Shown: piece after piece, positions 1 through 9,640 of the stretch
Layout: each line of letters starts with the position of its first letter
Numbering within the stretch: position 1 is the first letter of the stretch
The notes under the pieces: generated by a model
The model's database searches: none
Seen by the model: only the letters and a program-made list of their open reading frames with translations
What the model was told of the DNA's origin: nothing
Program-made: the position numbers and the translations under genes
NCBI RefSeq assembly: GCF_009905375.1
Contig: NC_133653.1
Coordinates: 90,128,802-90,192,801, forward strand
Direction: 5' to 3'
DNA length: 64,000 nt
DNA from: Apium graveolens
Taxonomy: Eukaryota > Streptophyta > Magnoliopsida > Apiales > Apiaceae

Positions 1-2159
1 GCAGACGAGTATGATGAATTATGAATCTAAGTTGTAAAAGTTATCAAGATTCGTTCTGAGGACACGAATCCAGAATGAGGGATGTATGAAATCAATGTTT
101 ATGTTGTGTTGGTCCATGAAATAATGATAAGAGAAAGGAAAATAAAAAGAAACTGAAGTGGAAAGGAATATAAAGGCAATAGAGTTTGAGGAATGATAAG
201 GGAGTTGGGTATGAGGAAACCCTAAAGACTCGTAGCAATAGACATAGAAAAGTATGTAATCATCAGGATGAGGGTGATATACCATGAGTTAAATTGATGG
301 TTGAAGGTATAAGAGATACATATATATTATCCCCTATAAGTTGGGAGGATTCGAAGAAACCTTGAGATAGTTCGAAGGATAAATAATGAGACGCGGATAG
401 ACTGAGGAGACAAGAAAGTAAGAAATTAAGAAAATTGGATGAAGGAAGTGACCTTCAAGAATGTGAAGTGTAAGACCGGTGGCTTGATACCCAGGAAGGG
501 AGACGCCAGGTATGAAAGATATCCCAACATTGAGATGACTGTTGAGATAAACAACAAAAGTAAATAAGGATTTATTAAGAAGAAGTTCACGTTGAACACG
601 ACCAATATCTTCCAGATCATCCATGTGATCATTACCAAATCAGGAAAGAAAAGCGGATAACCATTTTTATCTTTTGGAGGCCATGTGGATTGACCTTAAC
701 TTGAATAAGGATGCTATTGTGAAATTCGGTATAGACTATCGAGGTGGAAATGATTGAATAAGATACCCTTATCAGGGATATATGACTTTATTTATTCGTG
801 GAAGGATGCAAGTACCTTTTTAAGGTGGAATTAAGGATAGAACATTGGTAACTTAAAATGAATCCTAGGGGAATGCATAAAGGTTGGCATTTCACCCTTA
901 ATAGGGACAGTATGAGTTTTGACAGGATGAATTGGAAAGGGTTAAGGTAACAACAACCTTTAAGGATCAGTGGAGAAATTTTTCAGAAGTATATAGACAA
1001 TGGTTCTAGTAATAGTGAATGGTATTTTGATATGCCCTGTATCTAGGGAATACAGGAGGAACGATTGAAGGATAACCTTAGAGGTTTTACAAGGAGAAAG
1101 GTAATATTCAAAATTCTCAAGAATAGAAATGTGGATAAAGGAAATATGACGTAATTATAATGATGCCAAGTGGGGCACGTGTTAAACCACGAGAAAGTAT
1201 GGATCGAACCAGTAATGGTCGAAATTGTTCAGGGCAATTAGGACTTAAGATAAAAAAAAAAGTTCTAAGTATGATTGAGAGTCAGTCTTGACAGTGATTA
1301 GCCTCTAAAGAATGAGGCAATAACTTATGGAAAAATAGTGATATTTTTTTTTCCCATCTGATTTTAAGGAAAACATCTTCACTCAAGCAGTGATCGGAAA
1401 TAAGGTAGAAAATTTATTTGGAGGTGGTTAAAATGACATTGACTGTAAGGAAATTTTACTATCAGGAAAGGCCAAAGAGGTGGCCGACACTTTAAAGGTA
1501 AGTGGATGATTATAGGCGCGTGTGCCAAAAGAATACAGTGATGATGGTTAAAAATGTGAAGGTTGAATTATGGTTTGGAAGATTGACATTCCTTCTGATG
1601 ACTGTGCAATACCCAACCGTAATAGTAGTTGGTAAAGGTTTAATTCATGTAATCGCCAGGAACGGGCTATCTATCTTAGGAGGTACTATCTTGAGAATAA
1701 TCCAGGACCATGTTTCAAAGAGGACTAAACGAACCTTTGAGTTAAGTCTTCTATTTAAGGCATATGACTAAGAATGGTATTAACCTGCTATCGTTGCTTT
1801 GATTGAAACTCTTCTGCAATTTTATCTACTTCATATCATGAAAGTACGTCAGAGTTTGGAGTGTTCTTCATGAATTATGATTGGTGGTTATGTTAACTCC
1901 TTAGGAGAATTAGATACGAGATGTATGGACTCCGTATGGTTAGATATTAAGATTTTATGGAAAAGTGAATGACGACAGTAGGTCAGTGGTGGACCATAGT
2001 AAGGTAGCAATGATTCTGCGAGTAATGAGCTGATTACAACCGTGAGAGTTGTATTGGAATGGGTGTTGAGATTGAGTACCACTAATCGGGTCGTGGTAGT
2101 GTATAAGTTATCATTGATAAACTAATTAAGTAGAGTATCTACCTAGTGAATTATTATTC

Positions 2160-2670
2160 TTTCTTATCAATAGAGAGTCGTATTATTATACGAGGAAGGT
2201 TGCGGTGCAAGCATAGAATTCTAGTAGCGATGATGTATAGAATGAGATCCCAGATTCGATTTTCGATGTCGAGGGAGTTTCAAAGGTGATTGTGTATAAG
2301 CTCGAGGAAGAGCATGGGTCCATAGAATGATGAACGGAATAGAAATATTTAGGCATGTGAAATAGGATGCTATAATACTTGATGTTGATATAAATACATA
2401 TATATTTTGTTCTCCTATGACAAACCTCTATAGTTCAGAGGTAGGTTCCAAGCCAGATATTTTGTGGCAGTATATTTTTTTATATATATACAATTCTCTT
2501 CAGTTCGTTCTTTTCTCTTCTTTTCATTTCATGTAATTTGAGAAGAACAACCCTTCCAGAAGGGGAGGTATTGCCGAATGACTGTCTATCTGTGTGATAG
2601 AAGCCTAGTAGGATACCAACTATTGTTTAATTGCTTGTCAAGTACTAAAGGCTGGCCACCTTCTGTACTA
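2160..2670. other. Extra ~450-bp segment inside the integrase remnant
   Basis: The flanks match neighbouring integrase positions that are only some 60 bp apart in the copy near 20810-20880. Here they are separated by about 500 bp that is AT-rich and includes two tataaata-like runs and a purine stretch (ccagaaggggaggtatt). The same segment is present at about 11780-12290 in unit 2, so it predates the tandem duplication. I see no clear terminal repeats or coding content. It may be a small non-autonomous element or relic DNA. Confidence 0.4.
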
Positions 2671-3706
2671 ACTATGCGAGATAACAAGTGTTCATGATCA
2701 TAGTGATCTCTCAACAAATTCCTTTACTTCTATATGATTGATCAAACTTTGGGAAATAGAAACAGCTGAAAAAGGAGTAATAAAGTTGTGGTAGTATTCG
2801 GAATGGAAACACATTCGTGATACTAAGGTTGACGTGGTTATTAAAAGGTTATAGAACGCTAACGAGCAAAAGTATAACCAGTATAATATTAGGAACGGAA
2901 GGTAGTAGCGATTACGAACTGGAAAAGAATGGGTATTGAGAAGCAAAAGCTCTAATGCTAAAAGCTATAATGAGAGTCTGTGCAATAGACTTGAAAGAAA
3001 TTGGAATGATCACTTAACACGGATTGAGTTTTCTTACGACAATAGATCATATGTCAGTATTGAGATATCGCCTTATGAGATCCTTGAGGGAAGACAATAT
3101 CGATCTCCCTTATGTTAGGATGAAGTTGTAGAGCGCAAGATGCTCGGACCAGCAGTGGTCTAAAGGACCAAGGATATGATAGATCTAATCAGAGGACGGC
3201 TGGTAGTAGCCCAAGATGGACATGATAAGTATGTTGATTTGACACGAAAGGATAAAGAGTACGAAATAGGGGACCTAGTAATGTTATAGGTATCCCTTGG
3301 AAAGGATTGATGAGTTTCGGAAAGAAAGGAAAGCTAAGTCTACAATTTGTTGGACCCTTGGATATATTAAGACGTTTGGGAAGTTAGCATATGAGCTAGC
3401 CCTAACCCCGAACATGTAGCAGGTCGTAACGTGTTCCACGTATCAATGTTAAGGAAGTGTAATTCGGATGCCAGACAAATAGGGGCATATGAGCGCATAG
3501 ACATACAACCAGACGTAACCTATATGGAGCAACCAGGAAGGGTATAGAGTAAAAGGGAACGAGTGCTTAGAAGAAGGGTTATCAAACTAGTAAGAGTTTG
3601 ATGGTAGAACCACAATGTGGGAAAATTTACTCGAGAGTTAGAAAGTGCAATGCTAAGAGAGTATCCCTATTCATTTTCTATCTGATTCCGGGACGGAATC
3701 CTTTTA

Positions 3707-3718
3707 AGGAGGGGAGAC
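3707..3718 (+). other. Polypurine tract of unit 1
   Basis: The purine run aaggaggggaga plus c lies directly before the LTR start tgtaataa at 3719. This is the usual plus-strand priming site of LTR retrotransposons. The equivalents lie at about 13325-13336 and 21774-21785. Confidence 0.7.
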
Positions 3719-5760
3719 TGTAATAATCCCAATTTTTGGGAAATTTTTGAAACCCTTATGAATAGTGTTTTTGCTGAATGAGAAAACTTTTCATGCCACA
3801 CTATGTAGGGGTTCTGATATGGATATTCTGAGATTTTATTAGTACTTTATATGGGATATAAGTGTATGTAAAGATCGTCAGAATCCAAATCCGAACACTT
3901 TGATTTTTCCCGGAAATCCAATAGATACGGAAAGAATTGAGTATAAGGTAACAGGATAAAAAGGATTTAAATTAAAGGATTATAAGAGAGGATCATAAAA
4001 GGAATACAATATATTGAGAAAGGTTAAGGGAACCTAAGTAATAAGATCCCGAGTATGATCCCTCAAACGATAAACGAAAACGAAAGTTAAGCGAACCGTA
4101 TAACAAATCAGCGGTCATTAGGCAAACGATTAGGAAGTTAATCAAGGGGATTAGTGGGGATGATGTCATCCAACCAATAGAAAGAGGACAAGGAGGGGAG
4201 GATGACATCATGAGGATGACACAAGCATGGCATGGGAAGGAAGGAGGTGTGGTTGAATGAGAACCACACAAATTCAAGGGCAACAAGGTAATTGACTAAA
4301 TCAAACACAAAAACAAAGCAACCAAGCCAAGTAAAATCATTTTCATCAAAATCAAAAAGAAACCAAGGCATTGTTCTTCATGCTCTCGGCCAAAACAGAA
4401 CCAGAACACTAAAACTGCTGTATCTCCTTCATTGCTCACTCAAATATTGTGTTCTATAGCTCATTGGAAAGGTATTGAGATGGCCTACAACTCTTGTTCA
4501 CAAGTCTCGTCCAAATAATCATGGTAAGATCCTCATTTTTACAGTTCTTTAAATCGGACTTTTAGAAACTTCAAAGCCTAACTTTGTGTTCTTGATTTCT
4601 TTGGAAAGATCAAGCTTGTAGGAGGCTCCCTAAGGCTTCCTAGCAACTTAACACCTCCCAAGGAAGGTATAAACTTCAAACCCTAGCCTTTACTTTATTT
4701 GTTAGTAAGTTTAATGGTTGGTGTTGTGAAATGAGAAGCATGGATTGTGATTATTAGTAGTTTGGTTTGATTTGGAAGTGTTTTGGTAATTGAAGCTTGA
4801 TTATAGTTCATAGGTCTTGATTGTGGTTGTTTGAGTTGAAAACCTTGGAGATTATGGACTGATGTGGTATGATTTAGGTGAAGTTTTGTTGTATTGATGG
4901 TTATGAGTTGGTTGGTGGTTAATTGGAGTAGTTTAAACATTGGTAATCGCGTAAACATAGCCGTCGTAACGTCCGATTTTCTTTGGACTGTTTTTGTGCA
5001 TAGCATTAGGACCCGAGAACCCCCTGCTAGATTATGACCACTGCCATGTTTAGATAGCTCATGTTACGAGCTTCGTTTTGATATGTAGTTCGTTCGATTC
5101 CGATGCACGGTTTAGGAGAAACGACCGTTTCAAGTAACGGCGTTTCGCGAACGAAACTTTTCCCCTCGCCTTACTTTGAAACATAGGTTAAAGATCAAAA
5201 AGGGTTAATTAATGCATGAAACATTTATGGTAAGTGTGTTAGGCAGTTGTTAAGACACTCGCGAAGGAATCGCCTTAAAACTCGTAAAGGTTAAATTATT
5301 AAAAATGGTGGAGCCGAGGGTACTCGGGTGACTTAAGCAAATCAGTAAGCGCAAAACGAGCGTTAGAGTCTGAGTTGGTTAGAGTATAGATTTACAAGTG
5401 ACTTTGGTTTAATTCCAACTTACTTGTTGCTTATAGGTTACCAGACTCGTCCCGAGCCATTCGTAACCCCCAGTCGCTCAGGCAAGTTTTCTACCCGTTA
5501 TACTGTTGTTGTGATGAATATATGTATATGCATTATCTTGCGATAGATGCATGTTGGTTAATTAGCAAATATTGGGATATATTGAAGCATGCTGATATAG
5601 TATATATATGCATGCCTGTTTCGTATTCTTGCCATATATATCTGTTGGTTCAGTTGATAATACCTATGCTAGAGAATAGCGGTAACTTGCATATACCCTT
5701 AGTATAGGGACCCAAAGGTGAAAACATTTTCTAAAACCGGGAGTCGAGGATCCCGAGTAG

Positions 5761-5765
<5 letters not shown>

Positions 5766-5799
<34 letters not shown>

Positions 5800-6012
5800 T
5801 TATAGTTTTCAAAACTATTAATCGAATAAAGTCTATTCGATAACTTTATTTTATTAATGAATATTATCTTGAATATTCATTCGAGGGCTTATGACTCCTT
5901 TTATTTTATTAATTGAATATTATTTGAATATTCATTTGAGGATGTATGACTCCTTTATTTTATTTAATGAATATTATTTATAATATTCATTCGAGGTAAT
6001 ATGACTCCGCTT
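5766..6012 (+). repeat. TA microsatellite plus 55-bp tandem repeat in LTR A
   Basis: A run of ta dinucleotides (about 5766-5798) is followed by three degenerate copies of a 55-bp unit ending in the word atgactcc (5891, 5946, 6001). Each unit contains gaatattatttgaatattca, itself an imperfect palindrome. The same block occurs in LTR B (about 15383-15632) and LTR C (about 23870-24135). Confidence 0.75.
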
Positions 6013-7374
6013 ATTACTGAAATATATTCTTTATTTTATTAAAGAATAAGGTGTTAATAATCAAACTTATTTTCGATTATTCAAATAAAGATAATACTTT
6101 CATATAAGTGTATCATTGGTTATTTAATACCCGTTTCAAGTATAAGTTTTAAAACTTCTACTTCAATTATTTTTATAAAGATTATTCTTTATGGGAATAT
6201 TATTTAAATAATAATATTTAGATATTTTCTAATATATCGGGACTGATTTATTTCATTAAATCAGCTTTACTCCAAACATTCTTAAAAATGTTTTCGAGTC
6301 TTCAAAATAATTTTAAAAGTTAGAGCGGATCCCAAAACTCTTTTTCCGATTTAAGATCTTCCTTTCGAAGGAGACTTGAATATTCGCTCAAAAATCTTGG
6401 GGATCCGGCTCTGTGGTGTATTTTATATTCGCAACATGGTTGCTGTTTTGAGAAAACAATTTGATTACTTGCCCAATGTTTGGGAAGTAAGTCCATCTGA
6501 TTGAGTCGGCATAAGCGACAGGCCGGGGTACGGTCTATAAAGTGTAAGTGGCTGGGTGGCAGTCCATCAACGCGTGAGTGGCCGGGTAACGGTCTAGCGC
6601 GAGGTCCTAATGCGGCCAGGGTGATGACCGGTGAGGAATTCATCCATCTACAGTAGAAAAGGTTACTTATTGGTATCTTTGCCTGATCAGCAAGATATCT
6701 GGTTTATGCCAAAATTCTTTTCCTTCCAAATTCATTGGATATTGCAACTCTGTTCATACTTTACATGACAGAGGTTTTCAGGAAATGTATGGGAGATATA
6801 TATGAATATATTTATATATCGGGACTTAATGAAGTATCTCGTAACTTCATTATTTATAATGATATTCAAAGATTGAATCTATTCAAATCTTGTCTTGTAG
6901 TCTCATCTATGTGATGAACCTTTGAAACTGATTATAACTTGAACGGGGGTAGTTTAAGTAGTATTTGGGAAAGATATAAGTATTTTGGGGTATCTTGTAA
7001 GTTCATCTTTTAAACTTATATCTAGTTAATGATTATCTTATGCATGACAAAGATTTTCAGAAAAACGTTGAGACAAGGTTAGATATATGAGATCACCTTG
7101 CAATGATATTTTTATACAGTTATACACTGGAACTCTGTGTATATTATGCATGGAAGAGGACTTCCAAGATTTTGAAAAGTATATATGTATATATACTGAA
7201 TATTTTGCGACTTCATCGCATTAAGATATCAAACTTGGTTCATTTCTTTTGACCAAGACTTGCATGAGTACTATGAGAAGGCTCATATATTGTAAATCAT
7301 TATACATATTATTTTGGTGGGCTTGCTGCTCACCCTTGCTTTATTTCTTCATCACACAACAACAGTTAGGAAAG

Positions 7375-7476
7375 ATGGCCAGACTCCAGCAGACCCAGCG
7401 CAAGCGCGTGGGAAGCGTCCCGCGTCTTCCCGTTGATGTTGTAGCTGCTATAGCTGCAGAGGTAGATCTATTGTAG
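7375..7476 (+). CDS. Short basic ORF in the U5 part of LTR A
   Basis: This 33-codon frame begins ten bases after a splice-acceptor-like CAG (7363-7365). The peptide has a basic first half (QRKRVGSVPRLP) and an alanine/valine-rich acidic end (VDVVAAIAAEVDLL). It is GC-rich inside an otherwise AT-rich LTR. The same ORF is in LTR B (16995-17096). In LTR C (25323-25445) it differs by one residue and an extended end, although the LTRs have diverged widely elsewhere. A similar basic-then-acidic ORF sits at the same place in the unrelated LTR at 57458. I do not know a function; it could be a leader uORF. Conservation could also act on RNA rather than protein. Confidence 0.4.
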   Translation: MARLQQTQRKRVGSVPRLPVDVVAAIAAEVDLL

Positions 7477-7772
7477 ATCAGACCATCTACTTTTGAGAAT
7501 CAATTATGTATAATTATAACTTGTGGCAGATAATGGCAATTAACTGTAAATTTATCAAGTAATCATTTTGGGTTGTAATAACTTTTAAATTGTGGATTCA
7601 AAGACTTGTACTTATTTAAATTTCATCTCTGAGACTATAACGGGTTGTGGTGTGTGTTAGTGTGGGGTCACAGCATAAGGTTATTTATTATTAATTAAGT
7701 GAAGTGATATTGTGGAAAGAAAGACCGTGACGACCCGTATCCCCGACCCCGGATCTGGGGGTGTTACAGAAA

Positions 7773-7784
7773 TGGTATCAGAGC
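7773..7784 (+). other. Primer binding site, tRNA-iMet type
   Basis: The sequence tggtatcagagc lies four bases after the LTR end at 7768. It is the standard complement of the 3' end of plant initiator methionine tRNA used by many plant LTR retrotransposons. It is the only intact primer binding site in the part of the array that is visible. The third unit has lost its own. Confidence 0.85.
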
Positions 7785-8030
7785 TAAGCGTTATAAACCT
7801 CAGAGATGATGGGACGTTAAGATAATAAGTTCACTAAGATAATAAGAACTCTTGCCAAGTTCATAGTCGGACTACCTAACGTAGTACTGACAGTTAAAAC
7901 CCTTATGGGAACCCTTATAAATGTAGCGATAGAAGCGTAGTTCGTTATCGTATATGGTAGCGGGACTCCGAACCCTGAAGTTGAGGAACATCAACGTGAT
8001 GATGTTTTATTATTTATTGGGGATCAGATT

Positions 8031-8208
8031 ATGGATCCGATAGAGCGTCCTAACGCGGGACCGGATGATGTTGATATTGAGGATGTAGCGGTTGAGGATG
8101 TTGTCCTAGAAGGGATAGTTGTTGAGGAGGATCCCATGGAGGATCCTGACAAGAATGAATAAAGGACCACTGAGGAATTGATGACCATGGTTAGGGCAAC
8201 TACCAGAG
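8031..8208 (+). pseudogene. Gag N-terminal fragment of Tekay unit 2
   Basis: The frame starts at an ATG 246 bases after the primer binding site and encodes an acidic start (MDPIERPNAGPDDVDIED). It is stopped by TAA at 8160-8162 and continues in the same frame with TTEELMTMVRATTRGR. An acidic gag start followed by an EELM-type block fits Tekay gag N-termini. After about 60 codons the sequence jumps straight into the end of reverse transcriptase/start of RNase H, with agaggta shared at the junction. That points to a large internal deletion or template switch. It is non-functional. Confidence 0.6.
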
Positions 8209-9030
8209 GTAGGATTGGCCGGTCACTACCGGAGGTTCGTTCAAGTTGTAAAGATAGTAGCCCCTTTAACGCGGCTTACTCGTAAGACTGAGAAGTTCGA
8301 ATGGACAGAGAAATGCGAGAACAGCTTTCAAGAACTGAAGCAGAGGTTGGTGATGGCCCCTATGATGGCGTTGCCGGATGGAAAAAGGAGATTTTGTGAT
8401 TTGTAAGTGACGCTTCGCATAAGGAATTAGGGTGCTTCTTAGCACAGCAAGATAATCGCGTCTGCGTCAAGACAATTAAGGTAATATGAAATTCGATATC
8501 CCCGCCCATGAGCTTAGGCTCGTGGCAATAGTTTTACCCTAAAGATTGGAGGCACTACTTGTATGGAGAGAAGTGCGAGAATTACCTAAGCCATAAGTGC
8601 TCTAGTACATTCTTACGTAGAAAGAGCTCAACATACGCCAGATGAGGCGGTTAGAGCTAATCAAGAATTATGATTGGGAGATTCTTTATCATTCGGGGAA
8701 AGCCAATATGGTGGCTGATGCCCTTAGTAAAAAGGAGAGACTCAAGATTATAATGTCTTTTGGAGAGTTTATAAGAGATTTTGAGAAAATGGAAATAGTA
8801 GTGAAGGTAACCGGAGCCGGTACCGAAAAGCTGTTTTTTGATAGCAATACAGCCCGAATTATTGGAAAAGATCATATTGTGCCAGAAAAAGTTATGAATG
8901 AAGGCAGAGAGCCAACAAATAGATAAGAGGTTAATACCGAGAAAGATGAGAAGGGAATAATGAGGTATTCCTACAGAATTTAGGTTCCAAATGTTCAAGA
9001 GCTTAAAGATGAGATCTTAGATGAAAGCTA
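8205..9030 (+). pseudogene. Misplaced RNase H and integrase N-terminal fragment (Tekay)
   Basis: It starts with the RT/RNase H connection (AGHYRRFVQ, then [27 protein letters not shown] in short form) and carries a damaged RNase H. It then has the conserved [19 protein letters not shown] block (about 8690-8750) and the linker to the integrase zinc domain, ending at about 9030 (LKDEILDES). It corresponds to 19668-20505 of the readable copy. It lies upstream of a gag fragment, which is the reverse of normal order, so this unit is a rearranged element. Several stops and frameshifts interrupt it (for example near 8403 and 8924). Confidence 0.8.
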
Positions 9031-9640
9031 GTTTGAGGAATAAGATTTAGAGCAAACCCTGAACGTGATAGTCAGGGAGGTCGCCATCAAGATAGAAGGA
9101 ACCCATGACATAATGGAGTGGAAAATGAGGATTTTAAATTAAAAGATGACCCCAATTATGGGGAGTAGGATGAAACATTTTATACTACGGAAACAAAAAG
9201 TTGAGTAAGGAAAGGAGACCCGAGATGGTACCCCTATACGACAATTCATGGACCTGTCTAAAGAGAACTTAGACTATTATCCCCAACCACCACCCTGAGG
9301 AGACAGTACGGTGAGAAATTCTTTCAGGACCTTTAAGTCGCTAAGCTCTCAGAGTTCCATGGAACAAGCTGACCCAGCCGAGGCAAGAGCCTGGCTAAAG
9401 GAAATAGAGGAATCATTTGAGATTCTAAATGATTGACGAACCACAAAGGACTATTTTTGTCACTTACCCTCCTAAGAGAGAGGCCACCCGCTGGTGAAAG
9501 ACCAAGAAAGGCACGGAGCCAGAGGTTATAATAAACTGATTTAAGTTCAGTCAATTGTTTTAGGAAAGTACTTCCCAAGGTTATGGAGATAGTGTAAAAG
9601 CTTTAGAGACAGAACAAAGGCAGACGAGTATGATGAATTA
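9031..9640 (+). pseudogene. Second gag fragment of Tekay unit 2
   Basis: Degenerate gag follows the misplaced pol piece. The best match to the readable copy is at about 9340-9400, where ctcagagttccatggaacaa and the following bases align with the [18 protein letters not shown] coding region at 17399-17450. The block for [11 protein letters not shown] is still visible around 9470-9520, but with frameshifts. The start (9031-9330) has no counterpart in the truncated third unit. It probably represents the gag linker (TPIRQFMDLSKEN region at about 9228-9270). It is non-functional. Confidence 0.65.

Larger units (their letters stand above)
1..3718 (+). pseudogene. Decayed gag-pol of Tekay unit 1 (3' part)
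   Basis: This is remnant internal DNA of the first unit, continuing from outside the window, with stops in every frame. Landmarks shared with the readable copy at 17389-21752 are: an RT block around 725-790 (tatagactatcgag, the YRELN region); an integrase core block around 2085-2155 ([12 protein letters not shown] region); the SDRDPRF region around 2690-2735; an integrase C-terminal block from 2936 (SLCNRLERNWNDHLTRIEFSYDN); and an integrase-end/chromodomain block to about 3690. Spacing from the RT block to the integrase C-terminal block is about 2240 bp here against about 1900 bp in the readable copy. Most of the excess comes from an insertion at about 2160-2670. It is non-functional. The same DNA recurs at 9620-13336. 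Confidence 0.8.
3719..7768 (+). repeat. LTR A of the Tekay array
   Basis: It is about 4050 bp, starts tgtaataatccc and ends gggggtgttaca, followed by a tRNA-iMet-type primer binding site, so it acts as a 5' LTR for the unit at 7769-13336 and as a 3' LTR for unit 1. Internal landmarks are a TA microsatellite (about 5766-5798), three copies of a 55-bp repeat, a short degenerate repeat around ctgggtggcagtccatc (about 6510-6600), a small hairpin at 7317-7333, a pyrimidine-CAG motif ending at 7365, and a 33-codon ORF at 7375. LTR B is nearly identical. LTR C is clearly diverged, mainly in its 5' third. Confidence 0.92.

Noticed and set aside
6320..6643. 107-codon minus-strand frame in LTR A (repeated in LTR B)
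   Set aside because: It lies antisense in the LTR over short repeats, is lost in LTR C, and shows no protein motif.
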